NCBI GenBank assembly: GCA_037384225.1
Contig: JARROD010000296.1
Span: 1 to 5,395, forward strand
Source: JARROD01 sp037384225
Lineage (GTDB): Bacteria > Pseudomonadota > Gammaproteobacteria > Pseudomonadales > Cellvibrionaceae
Length of the DNA stretch: 5,395 bases
Reading direction: 5' to 3'
A program made the position numbers and the translations under genes. Of the stretch, positions 1 to 5,395 are shown in pieces (within the stretch, counting starts at the first letter, position 1; each line of letters opens with the position of its first letter). The notes beneath the pieces are model-generated. The model was given only the letters and a program-made list of their open reading frames with translations, was not told the origin of the DNA and made no database searches.

Positions 1-350
1 CCACTGCGTTCCCGCTGCACTACCCTGCCAATACTGTTGTGATATTTTTCCGCCACGGCGGGTGCCACAGCCACTGTGTGGGAGGCGATACCGGCAAGTC
101 TGTCGCGCAGGCCGTAAATAAACTGCTGCATGCTCAACAATTCACCCGGTTGTTTGACCAGTGTCGCCAGCCGCCTGTGTTCATCGCCAGTCAATATCGA
201 TGCCAGGCCGATGGTATCGAATGCGTAGAGCACGTCTTCGTCCAACACATAGTTGGTCGGTTCATAATCCTCCGCGCAGCCCATATGCACGGGCGACAGC
301 GTGCTGATCATCAGTTTGTGATGGTTCATAAAAGGCGGTACGGCGTTCAT
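1..350 (-). CDS. csm5: Type III-A CRISPR RAMP protein Csm5, N-terminal part, cut by window edge
   Basis: The minus-strand frame from ATG at 350 stays open for 116 codons to the left edge. Residues 18-44 carry a clear Csm5 signature: LSPVHMG (18-24), then EDYEPTNYV (27-35) and LYAFD (41-45). Csm5 is the RAMP (Cas7-like) subunit that caps the 3' end of the crRNA in the Csm complex and is linked in the family to crRNA 3' trimming. Only about a third of the usual protein is present, so its integrity cannot be judged. The start is supported by GGGAG at 359-363, eight bases upstream. ATG at 350-348 overlaps the csm4 stop TGA (349-347), an ATGA arrangement that suggests coupled translation. Met8 and Met14 are in-frame alternative starts without a better ribosome site. 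The family call is strong; activity is unknown. Confidence 0.93.
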   Translation of the reverse strand, partial: MNAVPPFMNHHKLMISTLSPVHMGCAEDYEPTNYVLDEDVLYAFDTIGLASILTGDEHRRLATLVKQPGELLSMQQFIYGLRDRLAGIASHTVAVAPAVAEKYHNSIGRVVQRERS

Positions 351-1245
351 TGAACATTCTCCCGGGAGGTTTGCCGATCGATATGGGCCTGCACTTCCGC
401 CAGGTTCAAACCCACGACCGGAGCATAGCCTTGATGAACCGTTTCCGGCAGGGCTTTAGACAGCTTTCCCTCCCCGCCCAAACCACGTCCGATCATACTG
501 CGCGGATGGGGTTCTACGGGCGTAAACACACTGCCGGTGTCGGCCATCAATACCGGGTTCTTGTAAGGCAAGCCGGATACGGCGGCCAGGGAACCATGGC
601 GGCCGTAGCGAGTGAACAACTTCCAGTAACTGCGATTACCGTCAAATTCGGGCTGCTTCGATAAGGGTTGCGGCGCACAGGGCGCCAGCGCCATCCAGGC
701 CGTGGCGCCGCTCTGCACGGGTATTCGAACCTGTTCATCGAGCAAACGCACAAAGCGACCGAGCCCGATCGACGCATCTTTGCCAAAACCAGTGCCACCT
801 ATCTCCTGCAGAAGCTGTTTCAGTTTAGTCTGCTGTTGTGCATGCGCCCCTCTTCGCGAAGCCAGTCGTTGCCGTATTCGGGATGGGTGTATATTTCACC
901 GGGACCTTTACATTGCGACAACCAGTTCGCAACCGGAGAGGCGAAGTCGGCAAGCGGCAACCACTGCCTGCTTTTCCATTGTTTGCGCTGAAGGATGTCC
1001 GCGTCGTGTTCGGCGGCGACCATACTGAACAACGGCAGGTGGGGACGCGGCAGATAGGAGGCCGGAAAGGCGTCGGACAGAACGCAAAACGGATACCCTT
1101 GGGTATAACCTTCCAACTGTTGCGACAGTTCTTGCTCTCCGTAACGGTGACGCAGCGCCCAGCATAATTGCCCGAACAGGGTATCGCCCTTGAGCGGTGT
1201 GGCGAAAGCCGAAAGAGGTTTGAGTGTGTAACGCCAAATCTGCAT
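347..1245 (-). pseudogene. csm4: Disrupted type III-A RAMP protein Csm4 (internal deletion plus frameshift)
   Basis: Csm4 is the Cas5-like subunit that binds the crRNA 5' handle and anchors Cas10. The frame from ATG 1245 gives a typical Csm4 N-terminus: LKGDTLFGQLCWALRHRYG near residues 18-36, then LSDAFPASYLPRP. It reaches MHNS (H136, N137, S138), reads three foreign residues and stops at TGA 822-820. A second frame, open from about 838 to TGA 349-347, carries the rest: the Gly-rich GGTGFGKDASIGLGRF (799-752), KNPVLMADTGSVFTP, GRGLGGEG and PETVHQGYAPVV. The halves are joined out of register by one base. Only about 13 codons separate the HN motif from the Gly-rich motif, where my memory of the family is roughly 40 or more. 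The segment normally following HN, with its INR-TG-type motif and a beta strand, is absent. The start has AAGGA at 1254-1258, 8 nt away. Csm3 ends 19 nt upstream. Confidence 0.88.
796..840 (-). other. Lesion in csm4: frame change and probable deletion junction
   Basis: On the minus strand, the codons CAC AAC AGC (840-832) encode the HNS that ends recognisable N-terminal Csm4 sequence. The same bases read one base over as CAA CAG CAG ACT AAA CTG AAA, giving QQQTKLKQLLQEIGG, which runs straight into the Gly-rich motif. The break therefore lies within about 838-820. Restoring the frame requires a loss of n bases with n = 1 mod 3 in the ancestral gene. The hexamer AACAGC occurs at 837-832 and again at 821-816 (read 5'->3' on the minus strand), so short repeats suited to slippage are present. 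That the repeats caused the loss is inference. Confidence 0.7.
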
Positions 1246-1264
1246 GACTGCTGTCCTTGTCGGC

Positions 1265-1999
1265 TCAAGCGGCGGCTTCTGTGAACGGATCTATAGCCTC
1301 CAGTTGCTGTTGCAGTTCCCCTTGTAAATGGAACTTCAACCGACCGTAGCCGCGCGAGCCGGAACCACCCAGGGCATCCAGCTCCAACAGCTTCAGACCG
1401 GTCAGCAACATGGACAACAATGCCTCGGCGCAGTCGCTGTCAAGTACTTTCATGCTCAGGGCAAATTCGAAGCGCCCGCCTGCCGGTACACGCTCGAAAT
1501 TGCGCGGGTGTTCGGCGGTACCCGCGATACGGTTAATGCAGTTTTCGAACTTGGTTTCCGTCAACAGCAGGTTGCGTTCCTGTACCCCATCCACCCAGGT
1601 TTGTTCGGGATTGCAGTCCCGGAATGCGAGACGGGTCAGGCCGATGCCGTTTTCTTTTGCATCCTCTTCGCTGAGTTTGTCTCCGCCCGAGATACCGAAC
1701 AAGCGTATCAGGTTGAGCCCCTGTGCTTTTCGCCGCTCATCACCTTCGAGGCCTTCCAGGTGATTGAAACCGAAGGGCTTGCCGCCGCTGTATTCGACAA
1801 ATCCATAATGCCACTCGAGCAGACTGCGTATCTTTCCTTTCAGGCTGCTGCCCGGTATGTAGGGCAGGTGGGTATGGGGGTTTTTGATAACCGGGCTGTC
1901 GGTGCCGCCAATATGCATTTCACTGTCGCCAGCGCCGATATGCAGGCCGGACATTAGCTCGATGGTTCCCTTGATTTCCACGATTTCTGTGAGTCTCAT
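1265..1999 (-). CDS. csm3: Type III-A CRISPR backbone RAMP protein and target RNase Csm3
   Basis: This is a 244-residue Cas7-family protein that polymerises along the crRNA as the Csm backbone and cuts bound target RNA at 6-nt intervals. The length matches or slightly exceeds the usual 210-245. Visible signatures in order are GLHIGAGD (18-25), HIGGTDSPVIK (29-39) with D34 aligning to the catalytic aspartate of studied Csm3 proteins, LPYIPGSSLKGKIR (45-58), RLFG (99-102), LAFRD (124-128), NRIAGTAEHPRNFERVPAGG (156-175) and the Gly-rich GGSGSRGYGRLKF (211-223). Nothing expected is missing, so target RNase activity should be possible. The start at ATG 1999 has AGGAG at 2006-2010, six bases upstream. 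It lies 31 nt after csm2 and 19 nt before csm4. Confidence 0.97.
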   Translation of the reverse strand: MRLTEIVEIKGTIELMSGLHIGAGDSEMHIGGTDSPVIKNPHTHLPYIPGSSLKGKIRSLLEWHYGFVEYSGGKPFGFNHLEGLEGDERRKAQGLNLIRLFGISGGDKLSEEDAKENGIGLTRLAFRDCNPEQTWVDGVQERNLLLTETKFENCINRIAGTAEHPRNFERVPAGGRFEFALSMKVLDSDCAEALLSMLLTGLKLLELDALGGSGSRGYGRLKFHLQGELQQQLEAIDPFTEAAA

Positions 2000-2030
2000 T
2001 TTGCTCTCCTATACGGATTTCTACAAAGCG

Positions 2031-2480
2031 TTATTTTGGTTTAAACATTTTGTAGAAGCCCATAAACGCTTCCATAAACGTTTTGAAAGTGTCGAAGGTT
2101 TTTATCGAGTCGATCTGATTAAGCCCATTTTCCATAAACTTCATAAAACTCTCGTCGACAAGGTCTCTACCCCTGGCATAAGCCACCTTGGCCGCGATCA
2201 TTCTCACGTAAGGCAGATTTTGTTTAAACTTTGCATCGTCATTGCCTACTTTTTCATACCACATGCAAATTTCATCGTAAAACCGGCGCAACTGTGTCGA
2301 TTTGTTTTTACCCGAGCCACCGTTGTCTGAAATAACTTTTGCACACGCTTTCGCTGTTTCGCTGAACAAGGTCGGGGTGACTTCAGCGAGAGAAAATTGC
2401 GGGAGATCCTGTGTCCCCTTCTGCTCGCCCGTTCTGTTGCCTTTGCGGGGTGGTTTCCCCCTGTGTTTATGGTCGGCCAT
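2031..2480 (-). CDS. csm2: Type III-A CRISPR small subunit Csm2
   Basis: This is a 149-residue mostly helical protein, the Cas11-type small subunit that lines the Csm filament next to the crRNA-target duplex. Evidence is the pair of family motifs: NKSTQLRRFYDEI (59-71), matching the usual 'tSQIRkFyd' helix, and LPYVRMIAAKVAYARGR (89-105). The first 30 residues are basic and probably disordered. The C-terminal third (about 112-147) is Phe- and Met-rich and amphipathic. No catalytic residues are expected in this family. The start ATG 2480 is preceded by AGGAG at 2490-2494, nine bases away, just after the cas10 stop, with a 15-nt gap between genes. The 3' half is AT-rich: I count about 40% GC over 2031-2280, against about 70% over 4261-4380 in cas10. 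Confidence 0.95.
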   Translation of the reverse strand: MADHKHRGKPPRKGNRTGEQKGTQDLPQFSLAEVTPTLFSETAKACAKVISDNGGSGKNKSTQLRRFYDEICMWYEKVGNDDAKFKQNLPYVRMIAAKVAYARGRDLVDESFMKFMENGLNQIDSIKTFDTFKTFMEAFMGFYKMFKPK

Positions 2481-2495
2481 GGTTATGCACTCCTG

Positions 2496-5243
2496 TCAAT
2501 CCCGGTATTGGTATAGATGTAAAAACAAAGCGATATAATAGGCTCTGCGGTATTTATCGATGCCGCTGGTAAGCTTGCCAAGCAATGTTTCCACCACCCG
2601 CTGACGACGCCGCTCGAACTTATCCCGGTCTTCGTCGCCAGCCGGCTTTAAACGATCGCCGACATGGCGCTGCACACGGTAGGCGAGCCAGCTCCGCCAG
2701 AGGGCGTTTTCCGGTTGCCTATGCTCGTCGCCGGCCATATCCACCAGTCGCAGCAGGCCGTAAACAAATCCCGTGCTGAGGCTGTATTCCCGGCGCCAGT
2801 CGACGATCTGTCGGGCGATTTCACCCAATTGATCGAAAACATGCCAGTCCACTGTCTGTCCAAAACAGGTGACCGCGTCTTTTCCGTCACGCCGTTTTGA
2901 TTTGCCAAGCGCTTCTTCCGCCAACTCGCCGGTGTGGCGAACCGGCAGCCCCGGTTTTGAAAGATAGAGACCAGCGGAGAAGTGAATATCGGGATTACCG
3001 GCGGTGTAGTGGGAGAGGTCCTTGCGTATGGTCTGCATCAGTTCCATTTGTGTTTTCCACGGGCCAATCAGAAAAAAATCGTCCCCGCCGGCGAATACCG
3101 TATAGGTGTTGGTAAAATTCTCCCGGCATCGCCACGGCAGCCAGATGCTGAAAAAAGCGTTCATCTGCCGTGAAAGGGAGGCCATTTTGGCGAACGTGGG
3201 GCTTGTCAGCCCCTGTTGAAAAATAACGCCAAGATTGTCCACATCGCCCTTTAGCGTGTGCAGAGCGGAAATACCCCGCCATTTCACCTTGCCGTCGTCC
3301 CCCTGCTCCGGAAAGCGATCTTCATGCGCCAGGTAATCCAATGCCTTGATATCGCCAGCCCTTGTATCGAGTTCGACATCCTTGTCCACATGGCGATACC
3401 TGCCCGGAATGTGTGCATCATCTTCGTTGAAAACAGGTACAAAGGCGTTGATGGAACGGCGCGCGTATCCATTCCAAAGCCTGTCGGATTCTCCCTCAGG
3501 CAGGGAATAATCCCACGCCCGAAGCAGGGAACCCTTTGCGGCCAGTGGAGCAAACTCTCCGGAAATGTCTTCTCCCCTGGCGAAGGTAATGTGGTAGCCA
3601 AAGAAATCGGTCGTCAGGGAGTCCTCATTGACCGCTGCGCGAGTTACCAATACCCGATTGTAATCCGCTCGGGACAGATACTCACCTATGCGTATCTGAT
3701 CCTTCGCCAAGCGGCTGACCAGTTTGCCTTTGTGTTCGACCTGTGCCGGGCTGTAAGCATCCAATGGACATTCACCCTGGCCGGCGAAAGCGTCGGCGTA
3801 GTTTTCAAACACAGCCGGTACCTCCGCCGAGCAAATATCCATGCGTTGCAATTTGCGAATATCCAGCAATGCAAACAGTTTGCGCATCAATTGCGAAAAC
3901 GGCGAACCTTTAGTGCCACCGTGCCTGAAATCCGTTGCCGCCGCCGGCAACCAGGACAGCGCCAGCCCGGCGCGCCCCTGACTCCGGTGCAGAAACCAGC
4001 GGTTGATAACCGTACTGGCCGCTTCCAAGCGGGCAATGGTGTCCGCCGTGTTCGGAGCGACTATCAAAAACTTGCCCGCCGCGTTAATAACCTGACTGGT
4101 GGGAGGCAGCCCGATGGATTCAAGCACATAGAGCGCCGCGCATTCCGCCAGCAGGGAAACCATGAACGAACGCCCGCGCAAGAGTTTGGCCGCGTACTTC
4201 TGCGTACTGCCGCCGGAGGCGAAAATAAATTCCTGAATGCCGGCCATATCACCCTGCACCAGCAGGAATTTCTGTTGCTCGTCCTCGCTGCCCTGCCGCA
4301 GCGCTCGTGCGGCTTCGCCGTCGGTTCGGCCCGTCGATGCGTGCCAGCGCCAGAGTGCCGCCGCAAGCGCCGCGGTGGTTTTGGAGTGGTCGTAAAGCGA
4401 CACGTCGGCGGGAATGTCGATAAATTTCCCGTCCACCCGCGCCGCCGTGGCGGAGGGAATGCAGTGGGTAAATGTCATCCACAGGCTGTCGAAGTGATCC
4501 AGCCATAAGGGGAGATCTTTTTTGTGTGCAGCGGGAATCGCCTCACGCCCATCCACTTTTTTTAGCGCGCTGAAAAACTGCTGCCAAAGTTCCCGGTATT
4601 GCCGGCGCCCCTGGTCGTTTTTCTCCGGCTCGCACTCCTCCTTCGGCACGGGCATCAATGCCAAAGGCGACAAGGGTTCCAGGCGGTAACGGTATTTCGA
4701 AACCCGGGTTGAATTATCGGCGCTGTTTTTCAGACTGACTTTTTCGAGCAACACTTCCATGCGGGCAGTAACATGGGAACGCTCTTTTGTTCCTTCCTCC
4801 GCCCGGTTGTACAATTCGAACTCACTGCGCTCGAACCCCGACGCCAGTCGGTCTGCATAGGCGACTATCCACTGCAACAGCGTTTCCGGTTTGTGATGAC
4901 GGGCGGCGGCATTGACGATCGAATCGCCGGCGGCGAGATGGCGGGCGTCTTTCCACGAGGCGAACGGTGAGCAGTCTCCAGACTTGATATCCGGCAGGTA
5001 CTGCTCCAGTAGATCTATCGCAATAGCGGTGTAGGCGGCGTGAATATGTGAGTAACGCTCCTTGTATTTCGGGCAATACTCCTGTTTGTGAATATCCTTC
5101 GCGGTGTTGCCCTCCCCGTCCTTGACTTCCGCTTCGGCGATGGCCGCCCTTTCAGCGAACTTGCCCAGATCATGGAGGTACGCCGCCAGAGCCACACGTG
5201 TACTGGAGGCCAATAATGGGTGTCTGTTGGTAAGATCTGCCAT
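2496..5243 (-). CDS. csm1: Type III-A CRISPR large subunit Cas10/Csm1
   Basis: This 915-residue protein is longer than the well-studied Csm1 proteins of about 760 residues. It is the Csm signature subunit: when target RNA is bound it can cut single-stranded DNA (HD domain) and make cyclic oligoadenylates from ATP (Palm domain). The HD motif is H24-D25 in YLHDLGKF, with further helix residues at H66/H68, RHHKP (115-119) and ADR (130-132). The first, degenerate Palm has GDMAGIQEFIF (331-341) and no GGDD near AGKF (388-391). A zinc-ribbon-like stretch spans 471-495. The second Palm has GDVDNLG (666-672) and the catalytic GGDD (719-722; bases 3089-3078), followed by HFSAGLYLSKPG. The C-terminal 120 residues are a helical D4-like domain. 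The start is secure: AAGGA lies at 5251-5255, seven bases upstream, and an in-frame TGA at 5312-5310 has no start codon between. Both active sites look intact. Confidence 0.97.
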   Translation of the reverse strand: MADLTNRHPLLASSTRVALAAYLHDLGKFAERAAIAEAEVKDGEGNTAKDIHKQEYCPKYKERYSHIHAAYTAIAIDLLEQYLPDIKSGDCSPFASWKDARHLAAGDSIVNAAARHHKPETLLQWIVAYADRLASGFERSEFELYNRAEEGTKERSHVTARMEVLLEKVSLKNSADNSTRVSKYRYRLEPLSPLALMPVPKEECEPEKNDQGRRQYRELWQQFFSALKKVDGREAIPAAHKKDLPLWLDHFDSLWMTFTHCIPSATAARVDGKFIDIPADVSLYDHSKTTAALAAALWRWHASTGRTDGEAARALRQGSEDEQQKFLLVQGDMAGIQEFIFASGGSTQKYAAKLLRGRSFMVSLLAECAALYVLESIGLPPTSQVINAAGKFLIVAPNTADTIARLEAASTVINRWFLHRSQGRAGLALSWLPAAATDFRHGGTKGSPFSQLMRKLFALLDIRKLQRMDICSAEVPAVFENYADAFAGQGECPLDAYSPAQVEHKGKLVSRLAKDQIRIGEYLSRADYNRVLVTRAAVNEDSLTTDFFGYHITFARGEDISGEFAPLAAKGSLLRAWDYSLPEGESDRLWNGYARRSINAFVPVFNEDDAHIPGRYRHVDKDVELDTRAGDIKALDYLAHEDRFPEQGDDGKVKWRGISALHTLKGDVDNLGVIFQQGLTSPTFAKMASLSRQMNAFFSIWLPWRCRENFTNTYTVFAGGDDFFLIGPWKTQMELMQTIRKDLSHYTAGNPDIHFSAGLYLSKPGLPVRHTGELAEEALGKSKRRDGKDAVTCFGQTVDWHVFDQLGEIARQIVDWRREYSLSTGFVYGLLRLVDMAGDEHRQPENALWRSWLAYRVQRHVGDRLKPAGDEDRDKFERRRQRVVETLLGKLTSGIDKYRRAYYIALFLHLYQYRD
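3759..3833 (-). other. Degenerate zinc-ribbon knuckles in Cas10
   Basis: In many Csm1 proteins a four-cysteine zinc ribbon (two CxxC knuckles) sits between the two Palm domains. Here the first knuckle reads C471-S-A-E474 and the second C492-P-L-D495. The first cysteine of each pair is kept and the second is replaced by Glu or Asp. These are direct readings of codons at bases 3833-3822 and 3770-3759. Whether the acidic residues still help to hold a metal cannot be told from sequence. Confidence 0.7.
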
Positions 5244-5278
5244 GCTTGATTCCTTGAACGGCTTATCGCTGTTGGCAA

Positions 5279-5323
5279 AATATACCCAAAGCGTTTGAGA
5301 TTTAGGTCTTCAGAGTGCGTCAA
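5279..5323 (-). promoter_or_regulatory. Possible promoter elements for the csm operon
   Basis: The AT-rich stretch upstream of cas10 contains TATATT (5284-5279 on the minus strand), a 5/6 match to a sigma-70 -10 box about 35 bases before the start codon. It also contains TTGACG (5323-5318), a 5/6 match to a -35 box. They are 33 bases apart, so they cannot work as a pair. Each would need a weak partner: ACCTAA for the first or TCTCAA for the second, both at 17-nt spacing. A promoter is expected here because cas10 is the first csm gene, but its exact position is a guess. Confidence 0.25.
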
Positions 5324-5395
5324 TTTTTGTTCCTGGCAAGGAGCGACGACGCCGCGTGGCAGGCCCCACGTAAGGAGGAGCGACGCGGTCAGGGG
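5324..5395. other. GC-rich intergenic edge with short repeats, no gene recognised
   Basis: The last 72 bases are clearly richer in GC than 5256-5323. GGAGCGACG occurs twice on the plus strand (5340-5348 and 5377-5385), 37 bases apart. Between the copies lies a short inverted repeat, CGTGG (5355-5359) and CCACG (5366-5370), with a 6-base loop. On the minus strand one frame is open from the window edge to a TGA at 5322-5320 and could be the tail of an upstream gene. The stretch is too short to identify, and a dispersed intergenic repeat fits at least as well. Confidence 0.35.

Noticed and set aside
820..838. Programmed -1 ribosomal frameshifting to make full-length Csm4
   Set aside because: A -1 shift would join the halves into about 299 residues, close to the usual family length. 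However, the site around A CTA AAC TGA is not a canonical slippery heptamer, and the conserved segment after the HN motif would still be missing.
1328..1957. A 209-codon open frame on the plus strand, opposite csm3
   Set aside because: It is a shadow of csm3, which has a full set of conserved motifs and a good ribosome site. The plus-strand product is not recognisable.
3258..4508. A 416-codon open frame on the plus strand, opposite cas10
   Set aside because: It lies wholly within the confidently identified cas10 on the other strand. Its translation shows no family motif and is rich in Arg, Gln and Gly, as expected from the complement of GC-rich coding sequence.
5015..5323. A minus-strand open frame of 102 codons crossing the cas10 start
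   Set aside because: It overlaps the cas10 N-terminus, including the HD motif, in another frame. It has no recognisable product and no good ribosome site, and the cas10 start is well supported.
5340..5385. Two GGAGCGACG copies 37 bases apart as part of a CRISPR array
   Set aside because: The identity is only 9 bases and there are only two copies. Type III repeats are about 36-37 bases with spacers between, so identical units should recur about 70 bases apart.

Overview
The window is a large part of a type III-A (Csm) CRISPR-Cas effector operon, read entirely from the minus strand. In transcription order, from the right edge to the left, it holds cas10/csm1 (5243-2496), csm2 (2480-2031), csm3 (1999-1265), csm4 (1245-347, broken) and the start of csm5 (350 to the left edge, where it is cut). 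Spacings are tight (15, 31 and 19 nt, then an ATGA-type overlap). Each gene has its own Shine-Dalgarno-like sequence, so this looks like one transcription unit. Sequence style (Csm protein variants, moderate to high GC, strong Shine-Dalgarno sites) suggests a proteobacterium, probably a gammaproteobacterium. No marker gene in the window proves this.

Family knowledge gives the logic of the complex. Cas10/Csm1 is the large subunit, with an HD nuclease and a cyclic-oligoadenylate synthase. Csm2 is the small subunit along the filament. Csm3 is the backbone and cuts target RNA. Csm4 caps the crRNA 5' handle and docks Cas10. Csm5 caps the 3' end. The key residues are visible: HD at Cas10 residues 24-25, GGDD at 719-722 and Asp34 of Csm3. 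No cas6, cas1/cas2, csm6 or CRISPR array lies in the window. Those functions, if present, are outside it.

The main oddity is csm4. Its N-terminal half (1245-820) and C-terminal half (about 838-347) are both well conserved but lie in different frames. The stretch expected between the HN motif and the Gly-rich motif appears to be missing. The best reading is an internal deletion with a frameshift, which would knock out the subunit holding Cas10 to the crRNA 5' end. The alternatives are an assembly error, or less likely a translational frameshift. A second oddity is the Cas10 zinc ribbon, where the second cysteine of each knuckle is replaced by an acidic residue.

The 152 bases upstream of cas10 (5244-5395) hold no gene I can support. 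The part next to the gene is AT-rich and has weak promoter-like elements. The outer part is GC-rich, with a duplicated 9-mer and a short inverted repeat, and may be the edge of a dispersed repeat.
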